From positions 1 to 11,845 of the forward strand of contig DATCKS010000323.1 of NCBI GenBank assembly GCA_036562265.1: a stretch of DNA of 11,845 nt, given 5' to 3'. Shown piece after piece: positions 1 through 5,390 of the stretch. The stretch is from DASVDK01 sp036562265 [NCBI: Thermodesulfobacteriota bacterium] (GTDB taxonomy: Bacteria > DASVDK01). The position numbers were made by a program, and so were the translations under genes. The notes below the pieces were generated by a model that ran no database searches, was not told the origin of the DNA, and saw only the letters and a program-made list of their open reading frames with translations. The stretch's first letter is position 1; every line of letters starts with the position of its first letter.

Positions 1-684
1 GTCGACCTGTTCTCCGCGATCCAGCATGAGCTGGAAGGCGCCGATGGCCGCGCTCAGCATGAGGAAGCCGAACAGGTCGAAGGGACGCTCGGCATCGGGC
101 GGGGTCTCCGGCACGAAGGCGAGGATGCCGAGGAAGGCCAGGATCCCGAAGGGGAGGTTGATGTAGAAGATCCAGCGCCAGCTGTAGTACTCCGTCAGGT
201 ACCCGCCGAGCATCGGACCGAGGATCGGCCCGACCATGACCCCGATGCCCCAGAGCGCCATGGCCGAGGCGTGCCGCTCCCGGGGATAGGTGTCGAACAG
301 CACCGCCTGCGAGAGCGGGACGAGCGACGCGCCGAAGAGGCCCTGCAGGACCCGGAAGACGACCATCTGGCCGAGCGACCCGGCGAGGCCGCAGAGCATC
401 GAGGCCGCCGTGAAGCCCGCGACCGCGGTGAGGAAGAGCCGCTTGCGCCCGAAGCGCGCGGCGAGGAAGCCGGTGGGCGGGGTCATGATCGCCGCGGCCA
501 CGATGTAGGACGTGAGCACCCAGGAGGTCTGGTCCTGCGTGGCCGACAGGCCGCCCTGCATGTGCGGCAGGGCGACGTTCGCGATCGTGGTGTCGAGCGC
601 CTGCATGATGGTCGGCAGCATGATCGAGACGGTGATCGCGCCGACGTGCGGCGCACCGCCCTCCACGGGCCGCGCCGCGCTCAC
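1..684 (-). CDS. emrB: EmrB/QacA-type (DHA2) MFS drug-efflux permease, N-terminal part, cut by window edge
   Basis: Inner-membrane proton-driven exporter of the major facilitator superfamily, DHA2 (14-helix) group; with an EmrA-type adaptor it would push drugs or toxic compounds out across the envelope. Seen: 228 codons of a family usually near 500. Residues 31-38 are LDTTIANV, the typical DHA2 helix-1 motif; the loop after helix 2 reads GFLAARFGRKRLF, the MFS motif A region; VGPILGPMLGG is the motif C (antiporter) signature; WRWIFYINLPFG follows as usual, and the last visible residues (MLSAAIGAFQLMLDRGEQVD) are typical of the segment after helix 6. Start: GTG at 684, overlapping the TGA of the adaptor gene as GTGA, which implies translational coupling. 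An ATG lies further in, but it would cut helix 1. The C-terminal half is outside the window. Family call is firm; the substrate cannot be read from the sequence. Confidence 0.93.
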   Translation of the reverse strand, partial: MSAARPVEGGAPHVGAITVSIMLPTIMQALDTTIANVALPHMQGGLSATQDQTSWVLTSYIVAAAIMTPPTGFLAARFGRKRLFLTAVAGFTAASMLCGLAGSLGQMVVFRVLQGLFGASLVPLSQAVLFDTYPRERHASAMALWGIGVMVGPILGPMLGGYLTEYYSWRWIFYINLPFGILAFLGILAFVPETPPDAERPFDLFGFLMLSAAIGAFQLMLDRGEQVD

Positions 685-1796
685 CTCGGCGCACCGACCC
701 ACGGCAGCGCCGCCACGAACCGGTCGATGGGGGTGTGACGGCCGGTGTCGACCGTGACCGTCGCGCTCATGCCCGCCCGGAGGGGCGGCTCGCCGCCGTG
801 CGGGTGGATGGCGAGCCGCACCGGGATCCGCTGGACCACCTTCACCCAGTTGCCGGTGGCGTTCTGCGGCGGCAGCACCGAGAACTCGGCGCCGGTTGCG
901 GGGCTCACGCTCTCGACCTCCGCGTCGAACGTGCGGTCGGGGTAGGTGTCCACCTCCACGGTGGCCGGGGCCCCCGGACGGATGCGGGCCAGGTCGGTCT
1001 CCTTGAAGTTGGCCTCCACCCAGACGTGGTCGATGTCCACGAGCGTGAGGAGCGGATCGCCCGCCTCCACGTAGTCGCCCGGTCGCAACCGGGCGACCTG
1101 GCTCGCGACGCCGCTGCCCGGGGCCGTGATCGTGGTGCGCCTGAGCGCGAGCGCCGCCTGGTCGCGGGCGCCCCTGGCCTCGAGGTAGCGCGGGTGCGCC
1201 TCGGCGGCGATGTCGGGGTTGCCGCCGAGGGTGGCCAGGATTCCCTCGAGTTCCTCCCTCAGGGCCTCGACCTGCCGCCGCGCCACGTCGGCGTTGCGGC
1301 GGGCCTCGTCGAGCCGGTCGCGGGCCGCGATCCGCTCGGCCACGAGTCGCTCCTGGCGCAGGAGCTGCTGCTCGGAGTAGGCGAGGTTCGCCTCGGCCAG
1401 CTCGAGTTCGTGTCGCTTCTGGCGGGCGCTGGCCCGCAGCGCCGCGATCTCGTTGCGGACGCCCGCGAGGTGCGCCTCGGCCTGGGCGAGCGCGATGCGG
1501 AAGGGCTCCGGGTCGATCCGGACGAGGAGGGTGCCGGCCGTGACCGGTTGGTTCTCGGCGACGGCGACCTCGACCACGCGGCCGCTCACCTCCGCGCTGA
1601 CGACGACGGAGGGGGCCTTGACGTAGGCGTTGTCCGTCGAGACGTACCGGCCGCTCGTGAGGTACACGACGGCCGCCGCCACCGCGAGCGCCAGCGGACC
1701 GAGCGTGAGGAGGACGGCCCTGAGGGACGGACGCCGGGGCGTTCGCCGCCGGACCGGCGGCGTTCGGGGGTGCGAGGGGGCTGACTCGTCGGTCAT
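681..1796 (-). CDS. emrA: EmrA/HlyD-type membrane fusion (periplasmic adaptor) protein
   Basis: Periplasmic adaptor that links the inner-membrane permease to an outer-membrane channel in a tripartite efflux pump. Seen in 371 residues: a short cytoplasmic Pro/Arg-rich tail (1-26), one membrane anchor at about 27-47, the STDNAYV motif at 53-59 that is characteristic of EmrA-like adaptors, a first lipoyl half (about 65-95, VSAEVSGRVVEVAVAENQPV), a long Ala/Glu/Arg-rich coiled-coil hairpin (about 100-215), the second lipoyl half (ITAPGSGVASQVARLRPGDY) and a beta-barrel segment (VWVEANFKETDLARI, PATVEVDTYPD). The start ATG has a GGAGG ribosome site at 1803-1807 (minus strand). It is the first gene of an emrAB operon and overlaps emrB by 4 bases. 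The presence of an adaptor points to a two-membrane (Gram-negative type) envelope. Family is certain; the exact ortholog name is by similarity of motif and context. Confidence 0.93.
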   Translation of the reverse strand: MTDESAPSHPRTPPVRRRTPRRPSLRAVLLTLGPLALAVAAAVVYLTSGRYVSTDNAYVKAPSVVVSAEVSGRVVEVAVAENQPVTAGTLLVRIDPEPFRIALAQAEAHLAGVRNEIAALRASARQKRHELELAEANLAYSEQQLLRQERLVAERIAARDRLDEARRNADVARRQVEALREELEGILATLGGNPDIAAEAHPRYLEARGARDQAALALRRTTITAPGSGVASQVARLRPGDYVEAGDPLLTLVDIDHVWVEANFKETDLARIRPGAPATVEVDTYPDRTFDAEVESVSPATGAEFSVLPPQNATGNWVKVVQRIPVRLAIHPHGGEPPLRAGMSATVTVDTGRHTPIDRFVAALPWVGAPR

Positions 1797-1809
1797 CGGG
1801 GGCCTCCGC

Positions 1810-1838
1810 AGGATATACTTAATTGACTAACATATCAA
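1810..1838 (-). promoter_or_regulatory. Candidate sigma70-type promoter of emrAB
   Basis: Read on the minus strand, TTGATA (1838-1833) is followed after 17 bases by TATCCT (1815-1810). An overlapping alternative -10 is TATATC (1817-1812). The region is distinctly AT-rich against its surroundings. Caveat: with TATCCT the predicted start would fall on or very near the GGAGG ribosome site at 1807-1803, so the -10 further upstream or a different start may be the real one. Overlaps the operator-like site at 1819-1830. Confidence 0.45.
1819..1830. promoter_or_regulatory. SlyA/MarR-like operator between emrA and marR
   Basis: The minus-strand reading TTAGTCAATTAA is an imperfect palindrome (8 of 12 positions symmetric) and keeps the TTAG....TAA frame of the known SlyA consensus TTAGCAAGCTAA. 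It covers the -35 element of marR and lies inside the spacer of the candidate emrA promoter, so one bound MarR dimer could repress both directions. This is the usual layout for MarR-regulated efflux operons. The assignment is by pattern and position only. Confidence 0.5.
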
Positions 1839-1851
1839 GGCACTGTAGCAT
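1823..1851 (+). promoter_or_regulatory. Sigma70-type promoter of marR, probably giving a leaderless message
   Basis: TTGACT (1823-1828), a 17-base spacer, then TAGCAT (1846-1851). Six bases separate the -10 from the ATG at 1858, so the expected transcription start is at or within a base of the start codon. No Shine-Dalgarno sequence precedes the ATG, which agrees with a leaderless transcript. The -35 is inside the operator-like site at 1819-1830, which would give autorepression. Confidence 0.6.
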
Positions 1852-1857
1852 CGGGCA

Positions 1858-2415
1858 ATGACCACGCGCGGCGGGCGGCCGACGTCCCGGTCGGGGGCAG
1901 GGCGAAGAGGGGAAAGCGATCTCCGGTCGGACGCGGGCCGGCTACTCGAGCTCTTGCGGACGCTCCTCGGCGCCGCGTTCCGCCACCTGTTCTGGTCGTC
2001 GAGGGTGGCCGAGATCGAGCTCACCTTCGCGCAGGCGCAGATGCTCAACTACGTGGCCCGGCATCCGGGCTGTGCGATGGGCGACGTCGCGAGGCACTTC
2101 GGGGTCACCTTGCCGAACGTCACGCAGCTCGTCGATCGCCTGCAGCACAAGGGCTTCCTGAGCCGTGGCAGCGATCCGGCCGACCGGCGTGTCTGCACGC
2201 TGACGCTCACGGCGGAGGGACGAGGCCTGGTCGCCGAGCTCGAACGGCTGCGGGCCGGACGCCTCGAGTCGGTGCTCGCCCGGATGACCGTTCGCGACCG
2301 GGCGCGGGTGCTGAAGGGCCTCGAGGCGCTCGTCGAGGCGGCGCTCCGGGCGGGTGCCGAGTCCGACGACCCCGGGACCGGCCAGTCGCCGCGCTACCGT
2401 TCCTCCCCCCGGTAG
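1858..2415 (+). CDS. MarR-family transcriptional regulator
   Basis: Winged helix-turn-helix DNA-binding repressor, cytoplasmic dimer, probably controlling the divergent emrAB pump and itself in response to a phenolic or drug-like ligand (inference from family and position). Seen in 185 residues: a basic, Gly/Arg-rich N-terminal extension (about 1-22) not typical of the family, dimerisation helices (about 23-50), the helix-turn-helix (CAMGDVARHFGVTLPNVTQL, about 75-94), and the wing with the signature DPADRRVCTLTLTAEG (about 107-122), followed by C-terminal dimerisation helices. The ATG has no ribosome site but sits where transcription should begin. The last 22 bases overlap, tail to tail, the 3' end of the selenoprotein gene on the other strand. 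Confidence 0.93.
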   Translation: MTTRGGRPTSRSGAGRRGESDLRSDAGRLLELLRTLLGAAFRHLFWSSRVAEIELTFAQAQMLNYVARHPGCAMGDVARHFGVTLPNVTQLVDRLQHKGFLSRGSDPADRRVCTLTLTAEGRGLVAELERLRAGRLESVLARMTVRDRARVLKGLEALVEAALRAGAESDDPGTGQSPRYRSSPR

Positions 2416-3191
2416 CGTTCCCTGCGCCACCGGTACGGCAGGTCGACGATCACGCCGGGCGTCGACGCCGACACGAGGAGGTCGAGGGCGTCCTCGAGCA
2501 CCTGGCGCTGCTGGGCCGGGCGGCCGGGCTCGCCGAGCGGGTGTCCCATCGGCCACCGCAGATACACCGCGCGCGGCGGCCTCACCCGCTCGGTGACCTC
2601 CCGCACGAGCGAGATGCAGACGGTCGGGATGCCGGCCGCCTCGATGACCCTCGCGATCAGTCCCACGGACCGATTGCAGGAGGGTCAGGCCGGCGTGAGG
2701 ACCACCGCGCCGACGCGGGCGGCGACGAGTTCCCGCGCCACGACCGGCGCCGTCTCGCCGACGAGCGGCGCGACATCCCGGATCCAGCCGAAGCCGTAGT
2801 GCACCGGCGCCACGCCGCCGATCCGTCCGGCCGCCGCCAGTTCCTCGAGCCGGTCGAGCGGGAGGACGACGTTCACGTCGCGCCGGACGTCGCGGCTGTC
2901 GTAGTGGCCGTGGCTCACGACGAGCCGCCGCCGGTCGACGTCGCGCGGGATCCGCCGGAAGGTCGGATCGCCCTCGCGCGCGTCGAGGTCGAAGGGGGGA
3001 TCGGTGTCGAGGTGGACGCCCGCGGTCGTCACGAGCGCCACCGTCGTCGCGGCGAGCGACCGGGGCGGGGGCGCCCAGGGTACGTCCGTCGACCAGGTCA
3101 CCCGCCTCCGCGCCCAGAGACGCTGGAGAGCGGGGGAGGCGGCGAACGCCATGGCCCCCAGGCGATCGGCGAGACGTGCGAGCCGGCTCAC
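2394..3191 (-). CDS. GrdB-like selenoprotein (glycine/sarcosine/betaine reductase selenoprotein B family) with in-frame UGA = Sec169
   Basis: Seen: 266 codons in one frame, interrupted only by a TGA at 2685-2687 (codon 169) and ending at TAG 2394-2396. The stretch before it carries GRDB-family features: VALVTTAGVHLDTDPPFDL near residues 51-69, DVNVVLPLDRLEELAAAGRI, and GGVAPVHYGFGWI. It runs without a break into AVVLTPA-U-PSC and GLIARVIEAAGIPTV. The TGA lies where relatives of this family carry Sec or Cys, giving a U169-x-x-C172 redox pair. A SECIS-like hairpin follows directly. The GTG start at 3191 has a purine-rich ribosome site GAAGGGGGG (3206-3198) six bases upstream; an ATG at 3368 in the same frame would only add sequence antisense to the neighbour gene. 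Family knowledge: clostridial GrdB/PrdB cleave C-N bonds of glycine, betaine or D-proline reductively. The short stand-alone versions outside clostridia have no established substrate, so a redox enzyme role is inference. No grdA, grdC or thioredoxin genes are adjacent. Selenocysteine genes (selA, selB, selC, selD) must be elsewhere in the genome. Confidence 0.87.
2645..2687 (-). promoter_or_regulatory. Bacterial SECIS hairpin directing selenocysteine insertion
   Basis: On the minus-strand mRNA the UGA opens an 8-bp lower stem, UGACCCUC (2687-2680) with GAGGGUCA (2652-2645). Two more pairs (G2677-C2653, C2676-G2654) lie in between, and an 8-bp upper stem, AUCGGUCC (2674-2667) with GGACUGAU (2663-2656, one G-U pair), closes a GUG apical loop (2666-2664). 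Eighteen bases separate the UGA from the loop and the first loop base is G. These match the general bacterial SECIS rules (loop 16-37 nt after UGA, G in the first two loop positions, stable upper stem), and the spacing equals that in the E. coli fdhF element as I recall it. Pairings were checked base by hand; no folding energy was computed. Confidence 0.82.
2685..2687 (-). other. In-frame UGA codon read as selenocysteine (U169)
   Basis: The codon lies in the context A-V-V-L-T-P-A-U-P-S-C. Three residues later comes a cysteine, forming the UxxC redox motif of the GRDB family. The reading frame and family similarity are intact on both sides, so a terminating reading would discard 96 well-conserved-looking codons. 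Confidence 0.85.
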
Positions 3192-3197
3192 GTTCGG

Positions 3198-3206
3198 CCC
3201 CCCTTC
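3198..3206 (-). promoter_or_regulatory. Ribosome-binding site fixing the GTG start of the selenoprotein gene
   Basis: GAAGGGGGG on the minus strand lies six bases upstream of GTG 3191. It places the protein start at MSRLARLADRLGAM, which is where family members of this type begin, and makes the extended ATG start at 3368 unlikely. Confidence 0.6.
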
Positions 3207-3209
3207 GAG

Positions 3210-3215
3210 TAAGAT
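3210..3215 (+). promoter_or_regulatory. Candidate -10 element for the 3222 gene (leaderless geometry)
   Basis: TAAGAT is followed by six bases and then GTG 3222, the same geometry as at marR. A recognisable -35 is lacking: CTCACG 17 bases upstream matches only three consensus positions. The site sits in the 30-base gap to the divergent selenoprotein gene. Confidence 0.35.
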
Positions 3216-3221
3216 GTACCC

Positions 3222-4046
3222 GTGGACGCCGCCGTCGAGTTCGACCTCGAGATCCGGCCGGCCGGGTCGGGCCCCGTGCGCGCCATCACCGCCTCGGGGC
3301 TGTCGCTTGCGGACCTCCCGGCGCTGCGCCTCGCGCCCTTCGCGCGCGACTGGCTCATCGTCACTCACCTCGAGTCACCCGAACTCTACGACCGCACCCT
3401 CGCGGACCTCTGCCGGGTGACCGGCGTGGGGGGCGGACCGATAGACGGGACGCCCTACTACGCGTGCGAGCCGGGCGGAGCGCTGAGACTCTTCGCCACC
3501 CGGGCCGTCCAGGACGCCGACCACGCCATGCTCCTCTTCGCGCCGCAGCGTCCCACGGGGGCCGCCATGGCGAGGCTCGGCCTCGAGTCGACCGAGCGCT
3601 GGACCCCGCGGCGCCTCGGCGACGGGCTGTACGTGGAGTGCCGGGATCGCCGCGTCACCCTCTTCACCGAGTCCACGGACCTCTGCGCGCACGTCGTGAA
3701 CGGCGTCCTGCGCCTCGCCACCGGCCTCGACGACGACCACGTCCGGGCGCTCGCCATCGGCCTCGATCGCCACGCCGGGCGGTACGTCGTCGAGGAGACC
3801 CGCGAGGGACTCCGCCTCACGCGCCTCCCGTCGGGCGACGACGGGCCGAGGCTGCCCGAGGTCTTCCTGCGCACCCGGGCGGGGTGGGTGGTCGAGCCGA
3901 CCCCCGAGCCTCCGGTCGGGACGCCGGTCGCGGCGCCGGCCGACCGGGGCGTCCGTGCCCGCATGCGGCGGATGCTCGACGCGCTCGCCCGGGCCGCCCT
4001 CTTGCCCCCCTCCGCGAGGCAGCGCGTGAGGCGCCTCTTCAAGTAG
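3222..4046 (+). CDS. Hypothetical protein, unrecognised family
   Basis: I do not recognise this 274-residue product. Seen: no signal peptide and no membrane helix; a mixed alpha/beta-like composition; a Thr/Tyr/Cys-containing stretch near 72-84 (GTPYYACEPGGALRL); a segment with LLFAPQRPTGAAMARL; a short Pro-rich linker around residues 225-240 (EPTPEPPVGTPVAAPADRG); and a strongly basic Arg-rich C-terminal tail (RMRRMLDALARAALL..., ending RQRVRRLFK) that could contact nucleic acid or membrane. The codon pattern is like that of its neighbours, and the frame is open without alternatives, so it is probably real. A TAA lies 10 bases upstream in the same frame, which makes GTG 3222 the first possible start; no Shine-Dalgarno precedes it, so a start some codons downstream or a leaderless message are both possible. 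It is divergent from the selenoprotein gene with a 30-base gap, which hints at shared control but not at function. Confidence 0.7.
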   Translation: MDAAVEFDLEIRPAGSGPVRAITASGLSLADLPALRLAPFARDWLIVTHLESPELYDRTLADLCRVTGVGGGPIDGTPYYACEPGGALRLFATRAVQDADHAMLLFAPQRPTGAAMARLGLESTERWTPRRLGDGLYVECRDRRVTLFTESTDLCAHVVNGVLRLATGLDDDHVRALAIGLDRHAGRYVVEETREGLRLTRLPSGDDGPRLPEVFLRTRAGWVVEPTPEPPVGTPVAAPADRGVRARMRRMLDALARAALLPPSARQRVRRLFK

Positions 4047-4055
4047 CGGACGGCA

Positions 4056-4077
4056 GCGAGGTGTGCGATCACCTCGC
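4056..4077. terminator. Hairpin just downstream of the 3222-4046 gene, possible terminator
   Basis: GCGAGGTG (4056-4063) pairs perfectly with CACCTCGC (4070-4077) around a six-base loop TGCGAT, starting ten bases after the TAG. There is no T-run, so intrinsic termination would be weak; it may instead protect the 3' end. Confidence 0.4.
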
Positions 4078-4154
4078 GGAGGCCGCCCGCCCCTTCGGGA
4101 ACGCCCGCGTCCGCGCCGCCAGGTCGACCGCAGTCTATCTCGCACCACGCCGCC

Positions 4155-4172
4155 CGGCGGCGAGAGCCGCCG
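4155..4172. other. GC-rich hairpin with GAGA (GNRA-type) tetraloop
   Basis: Seven perfect pairs enclose a GAGA tetraloop, a fold-stabilising loop class. It lies about 200 bases ahead of the dehydrogenase gene. It could be part of an untranslated leader or a terminator stem without T-run; chance formation is possible at this GC content. Confidence 0.3.
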
Positions 4173-4368
4173 TTCGCGCCGGCTCGCTCGTCGGCCGGGG
4201 CCGGTCGGGCGGTGCGGCCCGGCCGGGGAGGGGGCGACTGGACCGTGGCCTCGAGATCGGTCAAGCTCCGGTGGACGACCCGCACGGTCGTCGAGCGCGA
4301 GGCCGGTCACGCCGGCGCGAGGGATGCGGTACGCTCCCCCTCGCGCCCGTAGTCCCGAGGGAGGAACT

Positions 4369-5358
4369 ATGCCGTCGACGCAACCTCTGAGAGTGGCGAT
4401 CCTGGACGATCTCGACAGGCTGGCGGCCCGGTCACCGGCGATCGCGCGCCTTCGGCAGGCGCCGGGAATCGAGGTGGAGGTGATCGAGGAGCACCTCGAA
4501 CCCCCCGAGCTGGCCGCACGGCTCGCCGGCGTGCCGGTGGTGATCCCCATTCGCGAGCGGACGCGGTTCGACGACGCGCTGCTCGCCCGCCTGCCGGACC
4601 TCGAGATGATCTCGCAGACCGGCACCGGCGTGAACCACATCGACCTCGACGCCTGCCGCCGCCGCGGGGTTCGCGTGGCGACCACGACGCACGAACAGGG
4701 GTCGCTCCAGTCGGTGCTCGAGCTGGTCTTCGGGTTGCTCTTCGCCGTGTCCCGCCGCATCGCTCGCCTCGACGCCGAGATGCGGCAGGGCCGGTGGCCC
4801 CGGTTCATCGGGCGCGAGATGGCCGGCTCGACGCTCGGCATCCTCGGCCTCGGCGCCATCGGCCAGGCGGTTGCCCGGGTCGGCCGGGCGTTCGACCTCG
4901 AGCCGATCGCCTGGGGCCCCACGCTCACCCCGGAGCGTGCCGCGGCGGCCGGGGTCGAGTACGTGGAGAAGGACGACCTCTTCCGCCGCAGCGACATCCT
5001 GTCGATCCACCTCAGGCTGTCGAACCTCTCGCGCGGCATGGTCGGCGCGCGGGAGATCGGGCTCATGAAGCCGACCGCCATCCTCATCAACACGGCAAGG
5101 GGGCCCATCGTCGACGAGGCGGCGCTCGTCGACGCGCTGCGCGAGGGGAGGCTCGCCGGCGCCGGTCTGGACGTCTTCTCGACCGAGCCGCTTCCCCCCG
5201 GAAGCCCGCTCACCACCCTCGAGAACGTGGTGCTCACGCCGCACATCGGGTGGCCGACCCACGAGACGTACGAGCGCTTCTTCGCGGGGGCGGCGGAGAA
5301 CGTCCTCGCCTGGCGAGAGGGCCGGCCCGTCCATTGGCTCGTGGAGGGGGCGGTATAA
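4369..5358 (+). CDS. D-isomer-specific 2-hydroxyacid dehydrogenase
   Basis: Cytoplasmic NAD(P)-dependent oxidoreductase that interconverts 2-keto acids and D-2-hydroxy acids; often annotated as phosphoglycerate dehydrogenase, but the substrate cannot be fixed here. Seen in 329 residues: an N-terminal flavodoxin-like substrate domain (about 1-100), the dinucleotide fold with GLGAIG at about 162-167, catalytic Arg in NTARGPIVDE (about 241-250), Glu in FSTEPLP, and His in LTPHIGWPT. Where NAD-specific members end the second strand with Asp, this protein reads IAWGPTLTPERAAAAGVEYV, the W-x-P/Q-x-L-T-P-E-R subgroup pattern without the acidic residue, so NADP use or relaxed cofactor choice is possible. 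Start: ATG 4369 with GGGAGGA just upstream; the same frame is open further left but without homologous sequence. Length is normal. The stop is 32 bases from the degP-like gene. Confidence 0.92.
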   Translation: MPSTQPLRVAILDDLDRLAARSPAIARLRQAPGIEVEVIEEHLEPPELAARLAGVPVVIPIRERTRFDDALLARLPDLEMISQTGTGVNHIDLDACRRRGVRVATTTHEQGSLQSVLELVFGLLFAVSRRIARLDAEMRQGRWPRFIGREMAGSTLGILGLGAIGQAVARVGRAFDLEPIAWGPTLTPERAAAAGVEYVEKDDLFRRSDILSIHLRLSNLSRGMVGAREIGLMKPTAILINTARGPIVDEAALVDALREGRLAGAGLDVFSTEPLPPGSPLTTLENVVLTPHIGWPTHETYERFFAGAAENVLAWREGRPVHWLVEGAV

Positions 5359-5359
5359 T
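5354..5359 (+). promoter_or_regulatory. Perfect -10 hexamer upstream of the degP-like gene
   Basis: TATAAT overlaps the stop codon of the dehydrogenase gene and lies 31 bases before ATG 5391, which leaves room for a start near 5366 and the GGAGGAAG ribosome site (5379-5386). The -35 is unclear: TTGGCT (5334-5339) is only 14 bases away. Part of the hexamer is coding (GCGGTATAA), so chance is possible, but TATAAT is rare in this GC-rich DNA. Confidence 0.4.
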
Positions 5360-5390
5360 TCCGCATCGTTTCTCGTCCGGAGGAAGTCCC

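Larger units (their letters stand above)
4047..4368. other. 322-base gap without a convincing gene
   Basis: This stretch holds the hairpin at 4056-4077, a second perfect 7-bp hairpin at 4155-4172 (CGGCGGC, GAGA loop, GCCGCCG), and GC-rich partly self-complementary runs around 4195-4235. Frames that stay open here give only Arg/Pro/Ala-rich, low-complexity products with no start and ribosome site combination I trust. A promoter for the gene at 4369 should lie within it; TACGCT (4331-4336) is the best -10-like sequence but has no good -35. The ribosome site GGGAGGA (4360-4365) is at its right end. Confidence 0.5.

Noticed and set aside
1-6. GTCGAC (SalI site) at the very first bases as a sign of a cloning junction
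   Set aside because: It is in frame within emrB (Val-Asp) and continues a normal family sequence, so it needs no special explanation.
2685-2687. TGA as a nonsense mutation making the GrdB-like gene a pseudogene
   Set aside because: The frame continues with family-like sequence for 96 codons, the TGA falls exactly on the catalytic Sec/Cys position, and a SECIS-like hairpin follows. A random stop would not be expected to meet all three.
3192-3368. Longer N-terminus of the selenoprotein from ATG 3368
   Set aside because: The extra 59 residues are low-complexity Arg/Gly/Glu sequence antisense to the neighbouring gene, and GTG 3191 has its own ribosome site where the family sequence begins.
3375-5366. 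A 663-codon open frame on the minus strand
   Set aside because: It is antisense to the unknown gene and to the dehydrogenase, with Ser/Arg/Pro-rich product and no motif; a GC-rich shadow.
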